Of a DNA stretch of 64,000 bases, positions 9,486 through 17,859 are shown in pieces. A program made the translations under genes and the position numbers. The notes beneath the pieces are model-generated. The model was given only the letters and a program-made list of their open reading frames with translations. It did no database searches and was not told where the DNA came from. The stretch is taken from positions 68,964 through 132,963 of the forward strand of contig CANQKY010000001.1 in assembly GCA_947624575.1 (NCBI GenBank), in the 5' to 3' direction. Each line of letters begins with the position of its first letter. Positions within the stretch are counted from its first letter, which is position 1. Source of the stretch: an uncultured Clostridia bacterium. GTDB taxonomy: Bacteria; Bacillota; Clostridia; Oscillospirales; Ruminococcaceae.

Positions 9486-9779
9486 TTGGAACTGGATTAC
9501 TTGAACGATCTTTTTGAGGAGTTGAATCCGGAAGATTGTCTGGCAATCGAAGGCAGTGGTATTCCAAATACTAGTGGTACAAATGATGTAGTGACAGTTG
9601 TTGGTGGTACAATTGCTATTGTTGGTTTAGCTGTTGTCGCCGGGGCGGCAGTTTCCTTATATTGCCCTCGTTGCAATATTTGGTTTGCTGCCAAAAACAC
9701 AGGTAATGGCAATGTTTATTCTGAATATTGCCCAAATTGTAATCAGTTAGTATCAGGATATGGTTCTAGTGGTTGCTAG
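9486..9779 (+). CDS. Candidate modified-peptide precursor with double-glycine-type leader, TM segment and CPRC/CPNC pairs (97 aa, TTG start)
   Basis: SD AAAGGAGG (9471-9478), about 7 nt before TTG 9486. Leader ELDYLNDLFEELNPEDCLAIEGS/G with I-4, L-12, F-15; then a Gly/Val/Ala-rich hydrophobic stretch and CPRC-x-CPNC. Confidence 0.65.
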   Translation: MELDYLNDLFEELNPEDCLAIEGSGIPNTSGTNDVVTVVGGTIAIVGLAVVAGAAVSLYCPRCNIWFAAKNTGNGNVYSEYCPNCNQLVSGYGSSGC

Positions 9780-9815
9780 AAGTTTTATGTCCTTTACTTA
9801 AACTGTAATGGCAAT

Positions 9816-9847
9816 AAAGAGCATATTTGCTCTGTGGTATGCTCTTT
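9816..9847 (+). terminator. Hairpin after the precursor gene (weak/partial terminator or attenuator)
   Basis: AAAGAGCATA ... TATGCTCTTT, 10-bp stem, no strong U tract. Confidence 0.5.
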
Positions 9848-9919
9848 ACTGCTTAATAATTCAATATTTTATATGAGTTACTATTTAGACATGAACGATT
9901 TTCACTTGAGGGGAACAAC

Positions 9920-10591
9920 ATGAAAAAGTATCTAAAATATATCATCATGATCGTTCTGCCGGTTGCGCTCGATCAGGGGATCAAACTGGTGATCAGCCGC
10001 TTTTACGCCTTTGACAGCGACCCGTCCGAGTTTGCCGGAGGGTTTCATATTCATCCGATGATCAATTACGACACATATGTCGCATTGTCGGGGAAGGCGG
10101 CGCAATCGGGGCAGGAGATCGGCTTCTGGATCGGGGTATATGCGCTGCAGCTATGCTGCGTCATGCTGCTTGTTTTAACCTTTTATTATATGACCTGTGC
10201 TGTAAGTGCTATTGTGAAAAAGAAGAAAATGCCGGTTTTGTTTTCTGTGGGAGCCAGTCTCACGGTTGCCATCACGATTAACAGAATACTGGATCTGGTG
10301 TTGCGAAAGGGCGCGCTCGATTATCTCTGCTACTCTAAGCTTGAGCATATAGAAGAAAAAGGTCTGGTGCGGCACATGAGCAATCACATGACATTTGATT
10401 TAACTGATTTGTATGCGCTTATCACGGTTGTGCTGGTGGCGATTTATGCTTTGCGGCAGTTCTTCACCTTTATTTGGCTGAATATGCATAAAGAACAGGA
10501 AAAAGAGTTTACGCAGGAGCTTAAACGTCGCGTCAAAGCGTTTTTCAAAAAACCGATTGGCTTAATGGGAGAAAAGACAGATGAATCGTGA
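9920..10591 (+). CDS. Signal peptidase II (LspA)-like integral membrane protein
   Basis: VALDQGIKLVI, INRILDLVLRKGALDYL and FDLTDLYA echo the LspA N-x-x-D / FN-x-A-D catalytic pair; 4 TM segments. Confidence 0.65.
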   Translation: MKKYLKYIIMIVLPVALDQGIKLVISRFYAFDSDPSEFAGGFHIHPMINYDTYVALSGKAAQSGQEIGFWIGVYALQLCCVMLLVLTFYYMTCAVSAIVKKKKMPVLFSVGASLTVAITINRILDLVLRKGALDYLCYSKLEHIEEKGLVRHMSNHMTFDLTDLYALITVVLVAIYALRQFFTFIWLNMHKEQEKEFTQELKRRVKAFFKKPIGLMGEKTDES

Positions 10592-11783
10592 CAGTCTGAA
10601 ACGAATTTGGAACTCATGCAGCCGGTTTGCGGATATCTTTCTACTGCACCTTATTGTGGTGCAGGGGGTTTATTTTTCTGTTTTGTTTTTCAGGACCCGT
10701 TTTGATCTCGTCACAACGGAATTGGATTTTAACGGAAAACTTCTGCCGGTCACCTGTCTCATTCTTATGCCGCTGGTGTTTTACTCGCTGGTGCGAATGG
10801 TGGTGATCTACAGCGAACCGCTGATGGAACAGTTTTTTAAAGTGCCGGAGGAGGAGTGGAACTTCCAAAAAAAGTTTCAGTTTTTGTTCCGGCAAAAAGC
10901 CTTCTGGTTCGCAACTGCCGCTTGGGTCGCTTTGTATCTTCTTCTGCCGCTCAAATGGACTTATGCCGTACTGCTGGACACCTTCCTCAAAGGGCAGGAC
11001 AGCATAGCAGGAAAGATGTATCTTCTTGCGGTGCTGTTTCCGCTGTTCTTCCTGCTTGCGGTCGCCGCGTATTTTGCCGCATTCCGTTATTGGACCACCT
11101 ATAAAAAGGGAAAATCATCACTGCGTTATGTGGGCGAAACGATGCGAAAGGCTTATAGAAGAACACTTTTGTCGGTGATTGCCGTTTATGCCATGGCGGG
11201 ATTGATCGTATGTATGCTGTTACCGGTTTTTTTGTCTATTCTGCTGCCGATCGTCTGGACAGTGATCTGGCCGAACGGGATTATTGCGCTTGCGGTAGGC
11301 ATTGCGGTGGCGGCACTGCTCTTTCGACTGCAGGGACTTTTGAAGCGCCGGAAGTTCTTAAAGCGGTTGAAGCGAATGGAGCGGGATCATCTCTGCGAGG
11401 TGACCGGGATCAACCGCCCTTACCGTTCTGTTTTTGCACTTTATGACGGGGAGAGCTTCCGCGTAAAGCGAAACGGGAAAGAATATGCCTGCAAGCTGGT
11501 GAGCGCCCTTAGAAAAAGTCGACCGATGGTGATCCATGAAAACGGAGTCTACGAATTGATCCGCAGTAAATATATCCCATTCGGACAGCGTGGGTATGAC
11601 TTCGGATTTGATGCCGACTGCCAAAAGGTTTTGATTTTAAGCCCGACCCCAAAGCTCATTTTTGACAGCAGAATGCGCCAACTCGATAACGGGGATACCG
11701 TCGGCGGGTATAAGCTCTACACCGGCACGGCTTTTCTAAACGCCCTTGAGCGCGACTGCATCGACCACAACCTGAACCGATAG
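10581..11783 (+). CDS. Multi-pass membrane protein of unknown function, coupled to the LspA-like gene
   Basis: Several TM helices, soluble C-terminal domain, 11-nt overlap with the upstream gene. Confidence 0.6.
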   Translation: MNRDSLKRIWNSCSRFADIFLLHLIVVQGVYFSVLFFRTRFDLVTTELDFNGKLLPVTCLILMPLVFYSLVRMVVIYSEPLMEQFFKVPEEEWNFQKKFQFLFRQKAFWFATAAWVALYLLLPLKWTYAVLLDTFLKGQDSIAGKMYLLAVLFPLFFLLAVAAYFAAFRYWTTYKKGKSSLRYVGETMRKAYRRTLLSVIAVYAMAGLIVCMLLPVFLSILLPIVWTVIWPNGIIALAVGIAVAALLFRLQGLLKRRKFLKRLKRMERDHLCEVTGINRPYRSVFALYDGESFRVKRNGKEYACKLVSALRKSRPMVIHENGVYELIRSKYIPFGQRGYDFGFDADCQKVLILSPTPKLIFDSRMRQLDNGDTVGGYKLYTGTAFLNALERDCIDHNLNR

Positions 11784-11796
11784 AGAGGATAAAACT

Positions 11797-12114
11797 ATGG
11801 AGCGGTCAACAAAAACACTAAGTATATCTTGCACACCATGTCGGATTAACGAATGTTTTTATCAGGGTGATGACATGGTTGAAATGCGTAATCAAAAAGG
11901 AGTATTTCGCTTAAAAGGAATAGGTGCAGCTATATGGCAAATGTTAGATGGTAAGCACACCATCGAAATGATTATAGATGAATTGTGTAGTATGTTAAAT
12001 ATCAATGAAAAAAACAAAATATATGATAAACTGATGCACTTATTATTTCTATTAGAAGAAAAAAGTTTAGTGATTATTGATTGGGATCCGCTTTATAAAT
12101 CGCTTTATAAATAA
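11797..12114 (+). CDS. PqqD-like (RRE-type) peptide-binding protein
   Basis: VFRLKGIGAAIWQMLDGKHTIEMIIDELC is a PqqD fold signature; directly precedes a radical SAM gene. Confidence 0.78.
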   Translation: MERSTKTLSISCTPCRINECFYQGDDMVEMRNQKGVFRLKGIGAAIWQMLDGKHTIEMIIDELCSMLNINEKNKIYDKLMHLLFLLEEKSLVIIDWDPLYKSLYK

Positions 12115-13427
12115 TGGAGGATATTCAAATGGAAAAGAGGTTGGATGTGTTACTAGTATCTCCCCCATCACCAAATCCTCTAATGTTAAAATCGTTTAAA
12201 AGGCAGGGCATGCCACCTCTGGGGCTTGGATATATTGCAACATATCTTAAACAAGCAGATTATTCAGTGGCGATAATGGACATGGGATTAGAGGATAATA
12301 CTATGGATGTTTTGTTAGATACTATTAAAACACAAAAACCTAGTATTGTTGGGATATCATGTTCAACAGAAACTTATAACACCACAATTAGAATTGCAAA
12401 AATCATTAAAGAAATCAATGGGGATATTTGCATTGCATTGGGTGGTCCACATGTCTCACTACAATACAATACAATATTTGGTAAAGAAAATATTATTGAT
12501 TTTGCAATGATCAATGAAGGTGAAATAAGTTTTAAAAAACTATGTGACTATTACATTCGTAAAACACTTAATTTAGAAGATCTTAGAAGTGTGGTCTATG
12601 TAAAGAAAGGGAAAACAATTACAACTCCTCTTGAACCATTTATAGAAGATTTGGATTCATTACCATTTCCCGATCGTTCCTTGTTTGATCCTTTGGATAA
12701 ATATGCAATTCCTGCTACGATTTCTACTAGCAGAGGATGCCCAGGTAAGTGCGCATTTTGTGCAGCTGGAGTGCTTTCCGGCGGAAGATATAGAATGCGG
12801 TCGGCAAAAAATGTAGTTGATGAGTTCCAATACTTACAATCGCTGGGTTATAATCATGTAACCATCGTAGATGATACAATGACCGTAAACAAAAAGAGAT
12901 TGTATGAATTTGCGGATGAATTAATAGCTAGAAAAGTAATGATGACATGGTATTGTGAGTCAAGGATAGATGTTATTACAAGGGAAATGCTTATAAAAAT
13001 GAAAGCAGCCGGGCTTACAGAAATACAATTTGGCGTGGAATCAGGGAATCAAAATGTTTTAGATAACATAAACAAGGGCATTCTTTTAGACAAAGTATAT
13101 ACGGTTTTCAAATGGTGCAAAGAAATGCACATTCACACAATAACCAATTTGATAATCGGACAACCTTCTGATACAAAAGAAACAATTAAAGAGACTATAG
13201 CATTAGGAGAGCAACTGATTGATCTTGGCGCGCAGTTAAGTTTTACGATTTGTACGCCCTTTCCCGGAACTCCTCTTTGGGAAAAGGCGGATGAATATGG
13301 AATAGAAATAGTGGATTATGATTTAGATCATTATTCTACATATCACCCTGTGTATAATACTAGGTATTTAACAGCAAAAGAAATTCGAAATGAATTCTAT
13401 AATGCTTTTAAAATATTTGATAAGTAA
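12114..13427 (+). CDS. B12-binding-domain radical SAM enzyme
   Basis: N-terminal cobalamin-binding-like domain (PPLGLGYIATYLKQ, GGPHVS), CPGKCAFC cluster motif. Confidence 0.92.
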   Translation: MEDIQMEKRLDVLLVSPPSPNPLMLKSFKRQGMPPLGLGYIATYLKQADYSVAIMDMGLEDNTMDVLLDTIKTQKPSIVGISCSTETYNTTIRIAKIIKEINGDICIALGGPHVSLQYNTIFGKENIIDFAMINEGEISFKKLCDYYIRKTLNLEDLRSVVYVKKGKTITTPLEPFIEDLDSLPFPDRSLFDPLDKYAIPATISTSRGCPGKCAFCAAGVLSGGRYRMRSAKNVVDEFQYLQSLGYNHVTIVDDTMTVNKKRLYEFADELIARKVMMTWYCESRIDVITREMLIKMKAAGLTEIQFGVESGNQNVLDNINKGILLDKVYTVFKWCKEMHIHTITNLIIGQPSDTKETIKETIALGEQLIDLGAQLSFTICTPFPGTPLWEKADEYGIEIVDYDLDHYSTYHPVYNTRYLTAKEIRNEFYNAFKIFDK

Positions 13428-13483
13428 ATGCAAAACGGGTTAGAAAATAAAAGCCAGTAAGGAATATTGATTGAAGATTAATA

Positions 13484-15550
13484 ATGGGGTTTAAAAGTAT
13501 GAAGAATGTAACTACATCGATTCCGTATAAAGTGTGTAATCAATTTCAGGTCAGCATACTTGATGATCAGGTTGTATATATTAATTGTCATGACAATTAT
13601 TATATACAAGTGCCGAAAGATGCTCATAACTGGATATTATCCAATACAAAAGATATTGAGCATCAAGATCAATATTACCCTATTTTAATTCAATTATTAG
13701 ATATGCATGTAATTGAATTAGATTTAGATAGGCTTTGTGTTGGGAAGGCATCATTTTTTGTTGAGCAGAAGGTCGGGCATCCAAGAGAACATTTTCATTT
13801 ATCAGAAATATATGTTGACAGGATCTTCACAATTCAACTGCTACATCAGTATGGGTATATAAACGGCAAAACACATATTAATTATTTGCATAATTCAAAC
13901 GAAAATATTGATGGCGATTTTTTAAAAAATGTAAGTGTCATTGTAAATTCATTTAATCAATTACACAAGTATCACAATATAATTTGCAAAAACCTGCGTT
14001 TTGAAGCAAATACGATACCAAACAAAAGAGATATTGACATACTTGTAGATATTTTGGCACATCATTCTGTTGACATCATCATTAAATATACTACACCGAC
14101 AGATGTGGCTCGTTCATTTTTCAATTTAAAAATAAAGCTCGGAAATGACAATTTAACAATATCTCATGATTACTGTTCAATGATGTCAAAATCAAAGATT
14201 CATAATAATAATTTTGTGGCTTGTCCAAATGTCTCAAATCGGAATATTAAGTGCATTAAGTTATCCTGTGGAGCTGGCAGTACTAAGTTTTTTGTTGATT
14301 CTCTAGGGGATGTCTTCCCTTGTGTTCATATGAAAACTTCTAAACCTCTTGGCAATATTAAAGATGACACCCCTCATGAATTGCTTAATAATGCCAACAC
14401 ATATCACAGAGGGATTTTTTCAAAATGTAGGTCGTGTCCGGCATTGTTCTTTTGTGGCGGCGGATGTCAGGCGGAATATGCCAAAAGCGGATATGTGTTT
14501 TGCGATAAAATAAAAAAAGTAATTGTAGATGAATTTAATGGAAGAAATAAAAAAATATGCATGGATTTAATTGAAGCACAGAAAGACTTGAGTGCGTATG
14601 AATATATGTGCGAGAGAAATGCACAAAGAATTCTGCTAATAGGGTATGGCATTAAAGAGCCATTATTTTTGATGCGTCCCGGCTTTTATATTGATAGTTG
14701 CAATTTTTCTCAGACTGGAATTTTTTCCACTTCCTTTTCGCGAGGAATTTTGGATTCTGAAGCGGTTCCGGTTTTAGGGGAGATGAGGTTTGGTCTGGAC
14801 TGGGAAACAATTAATTGGCATTTGCAAAAAGGACAAATTGTTCAGATTACTGTGGATGTGTTTTATTTGCCGTATAAATATAATACATACTTTAATAAAA
14901 GTCATGGGTCACACACTGTTTTTTTATTGAGAAAAACAGAAAAGGGATATATTGTTTTAGACTGGTATCATCCCGACTATTTTATTGGTGAACTTTCTTT
15001 AGAACAATTGACCGCTGCAAGAATGTCAGAAAATCCGAAAAATCAAATAAGTGCATTTAGTGGTTCACCTATTAATGGGGCATATCGCTTGCTAAATATG
15101 AATGGTGTTAGTAATAATGTTTGCGTTCGAGATACTGTATATAAAAACATGTATTTTTTAGTGCAATCGATGTTGGATGCGAATGGCACATTATCGCATA
15201 TTAAGAAATTGCAGACAGAAAAGCCGCAATGGTTAAATGATCCCAAACAAGTAGGGTATTCAAATGCCATAGAGTCATTTTTCTTATTAGAACTAGAGAC
15301 AAGATTTTTAATATTATATTATACAGCGATGGTGGAAGAAGATCAGTTTACTTCTTTTCACCCTGAAGGAATTGTGAAAGCTGTCGTTGAAATTCAAAAA
15401 CAGATACAGAAAATTAAGAATACATTGATTATTGCTCATCGAAGAGTAAAGGCGATAGATGAGAGAGAATGGCGTGAAATGTTAGGTGCTTTTTATAATA
15501 AATTGTATCAATATTGTGAAATGTTGATAAAATCAATGAAAAAAATGTAG
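13484..15550 (+). CDS. SPASM-domain protein lacking the CxxxCxxC motif, fused to a C-terminal BtrH_N-like (C39-like fold) domain
   Basis: SPASM-type cysteines (LSCGAG...FPCVHM...CRSCPALFFCGGGC); no CxxxCxxC anywhere; C-terminus GQIVQITVDVFYLPY...SHGSHTVFLL...IVLDWYHPDYFIGELS. Confidence 0.7.
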   Translation: MGFKSMKNVTTSIPYKVCNQFQVSILDDQVVYINCHDNYYIQVPKDAHNWILSNTKDIEHQDQYYPILIQLLDMHVIELDLDRLCVGKASFFVEQKVGHPREHFHLSEIYVDRIFTIQLLHQYGYINGKTHINYLHNSNENIDGDFLKNVSVIVNSFNQLHKYHNIICKNLRFEANTIPNKRDIDILVDILAHHSVDIIIKYTTPTDVARSFFNLKIKLGNDNLTISHDYCSMMSKSKIHNNNFVACPNVSNRNIKCIKLSCGAGSTKFFVDSLGDVFPCVHMKTSKPLGNIKDDTPHELLNNANTYHRGIFSKCRSCPALFFCGGGCQAEYAKSGYVFCDKIKKVIVDEFNGRNKKICMDLIEAQKDLSAYEYMCERNAQRILLIGYGIKEPLFLMRPGFYIDSCNFSQTGIFSTSFSRGILDSEAVPVLGEMRFGLDWETINWHLQKGQIVQITVDVFYLPYKYNTYFNKSHGSHTVFLLRKTEKGYIVLDWYHPDYFIGELSLEQLTAARMSENPKNQISAFSGSPINGAYRLLNMNGVSNNVCVRDTVYKNMYFLVQSMLDANGTLSHIKKLQTEKPQWLNDPKQVGYSNAIESFFLLELETRFLILYYTAMVEEDQFTSFHPEGIVKAVVEIQKQIQKIKNTLIIAHRRVKAIDEREWREMLGAFYNKLYQYCEMLIKSMKKM

Positions 15551-15655
15551 TTATACACCCTTTTTACATTGACCATATGTAAACCCAGAAAAAGGCTCAA
15601 GGGTTCACAATTACTGCTTTTATTTGTTTGCTCTCTTAAGGAGGTAGAAGGTTTT

Positions 15656-17815
15656 ATGTTATTTAAGCAGTATCCTTTTATCAATCAACGAGGGCATAAT
15701 GATTGTGCAATAGCATGCCTTAAAATGATAGCCGATTATTATCACATAAAGGTTCATTCAGAAAAATTGCGGGAACTAGCTGGCATCAATCAAAAAGGAA
15801 CAAGCATTTATGGGATTGTCGCTGCTGCTAAAAGTGTAGGACTTATTTCAAAAGTTGTTAAAGGAGCAGGGTCGACAAATATCTTATCATCGCTTGTCTT
15901 GCCGTGCATTGCACTAGTTCATGTAGATAATTCCGCGCATTATATTGTAATATATAAAGTGAAAAAGAATAATACTGTAGTTATCGCAGATCCTTTGAAG
16001 GGGGTATTGCGGTTTAAAGTAAGTAGTCGAGGCGATGCAATTCATACTATTAATAATGAATATACATTTTCAGGAATTTATATTTTGTTTTCTCCTAATA
16101 CAGCCAATCACGGCGATAATTCAAATACCACAATTATAAGACAGTTTGCAAGTATATTAAAACCATATAAAAAAATAATCACATCGAATTTGGCACTATT
16201 CTTTTTACATATAATAATTGAAATTGTTGCTACTTTTTTTGTTTGCTTATTTTTATCTATGCAAACCGACTCGTTTGATTTAAAACTAATGATGATGGTA
16301 ATTATGATCATTTTGCTATATCATATTTTATACGCAAAGTTACGAGCACATATAAAAACCAAAATAAGTTATAGAATAAGTACACATATGGGCTTGAATT
16401 ATCATAGCCATATTATGGCGTTACCTATGAGTTTTTTTGATTCGCGAAATGTGGCTGAAATATATTCCCGTTTTGATAATATATCTAATATTTCTCTTGC
16501 AATTGCGGAAGTCGTTTTGACAGTACTTATAGATTTCACACTTATTTTATTAGGACTTTTCTTGGTATTTATGAAAAGCGGTCCTTTATTCATTATACTA
16601 TGTATAAGTTGCTGCATCAGATTTTTGGTATTCTGGCATGCGGATTGTCATTTTTCTTTATACCGGAATAGTTATAAGGGAATATCAATTGAAAATAGAA
16701 TTTGGCAATCTATTAAACACATATTAAAGATAAAAAGCAATACTATCAGCCATACTGTGACATTACAGTTAAAAAATGATATTGAAAACTATTTTTATAA
16801 TAATATTATATATAAAATATCATCGCAGCTGCAAAGAAAAGCTCATACGATAATAACAATTGTTCTTTTGGTAATGGAATGCGGAGCGTTCTACTATATG
16901 TTAAAGGCTGGTATTATAAATATTCAGCTATTATATTTTTCTCTGGCTTTTTATCTTTTTTTTGCGGAATCTATAATGAATCTTGATTATATTAGAGATA
17001 AAATCATATGTGTTTGCGATCCATATAATGAGATGAAAGAAGTTATAGACTTGGCATCAGAAGAAAATCCAGACAAGTTGGTTTTGTCAAAAGCAATATC
17101 TTGCCTCGAAGCAAAAGATGTTTCCTTTCAATATGGTAATGGGGGAAAAGTATTAGAAGACCTTTCATTTAGTGTAAAGGCGGGAGAAACTATTGCTTTT
17201 GTAGGAGAGTTTGGAGCAGGTAAATCAACAATTGCAAAATTAATCATGAAGCTATATGAGCCGACACACGGTAATATATTGGTAGATAATGTTCCTTTAG
17301 TAGATGTTGAGACAGCGTCACTGAGAGAGCATATAGTTTATATTTCTCAAGAATTATACTTTTTTAATTGTACAATCATCGAATATCTAACCTTTGGAAT
17401 TACTCATGTGAAATTTGATGATATTATTACAGCAACAAGGATTGCAGGATGCTTTAACTCTATAAATGCGTTGCCTTTGGGATTTCAAACTAAGTTAACA
17501 GAATTTGGAGATAATTTTTCTTATACACATCGTCAATTGTTGGCCTTGGCAAGGGCAATATTGAAAAAGGCGGATATATATTTATTTGATGAAGTCGTAA
17601 GCACTTTAAATATTTCAATAGCAAAAAAATATTTATGTAATCAGAATTATCATCCAATATTTATTTTTATGACGCAAAAGCTTGAAGTTATAAAAGAAAG
17701 CGATAAAGTCTTTGTGTTAAAAGAAGGGAAGATTATAGAAACAGGTACACATGAAGAACTGGAAAAAAGTAAAGGCCATTATGCGAAACTTATAAACAAT
17801 GGTTTTATATTTTAA
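15656..17815 (+). CDS. Peptidase C39-containing ABC exporter (PCAT) with non-canonical ATPase motifs
   Basis: QRGHNDCAIACLKMIADYYH and SAHYIVIYKV...ADP (C39 triad); Walker A GEFGAGKST; signature reads FSYTHRQ; SD AAGGAGG before ATG 15656. Confidence 0.9.
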   Translation: MLFKQYPFINQRGHNDCAIACLKMIADYYHIKVHSEKLRELAGINQKGTSIYGIVAAAKSVGLISKVVKGAGSTNILSSLVLPCIALVHVDNSAHYIVIYKVKKNNTVVIADPLKGVLRFKVSSRGDAIHTINNEYTFSGIYILFSPNTANHGDNSNTTIIRQFASILKPYKKIITSNLALFFLHIIIEIVATFFVCLFLSMQTDSFDLKLMMMVIMIILLYHILYAKLRAHIKTKISYRISTHMGLNYHSHIMALPMSFFDSRNVAEIYSRFDNISNISLAIAEVVLTVLIDFTLILLGLFLVFMKSGPLFIILCISCCIRFLVFWHADCHFSLYRNSYKGISIENRIWQSIKHILKIKSNTISHTVTLQLKNDIENYFYNNIIYKISSQLQRKAHTIITIVLLVMECGAFYYMLKAGIINIQLLYFSLAFYLFFAESIMNLDYIRDKIICVCDPYNEMKEVIDLASEENPDKLVLSKAISCLEAKDVSFQYGNGGKVLEDLSFSVKAGETIAFVGEFGAGKSTIAKLIMKLYEPTHGNILVDNVPLVDVETASLREHIVYISQELYFFNCTIIEYLTFGITHVKFDDIITATRIAGCFNSINALPLGFQTKLTEFGDNFSYTHRQLLALARAILKKADIYLFDEVVSTLNISIAKKYLCNQNYHPIFIFMTQKLEVIKESDKVFVLKEGKIIETGTHEELEKSKGHYAKLINNGFIF

Positions 17816-17859
17816 GCATAAGTTTTTGTCTGGAACGGTAACAGGAGGATAAACTGAAA

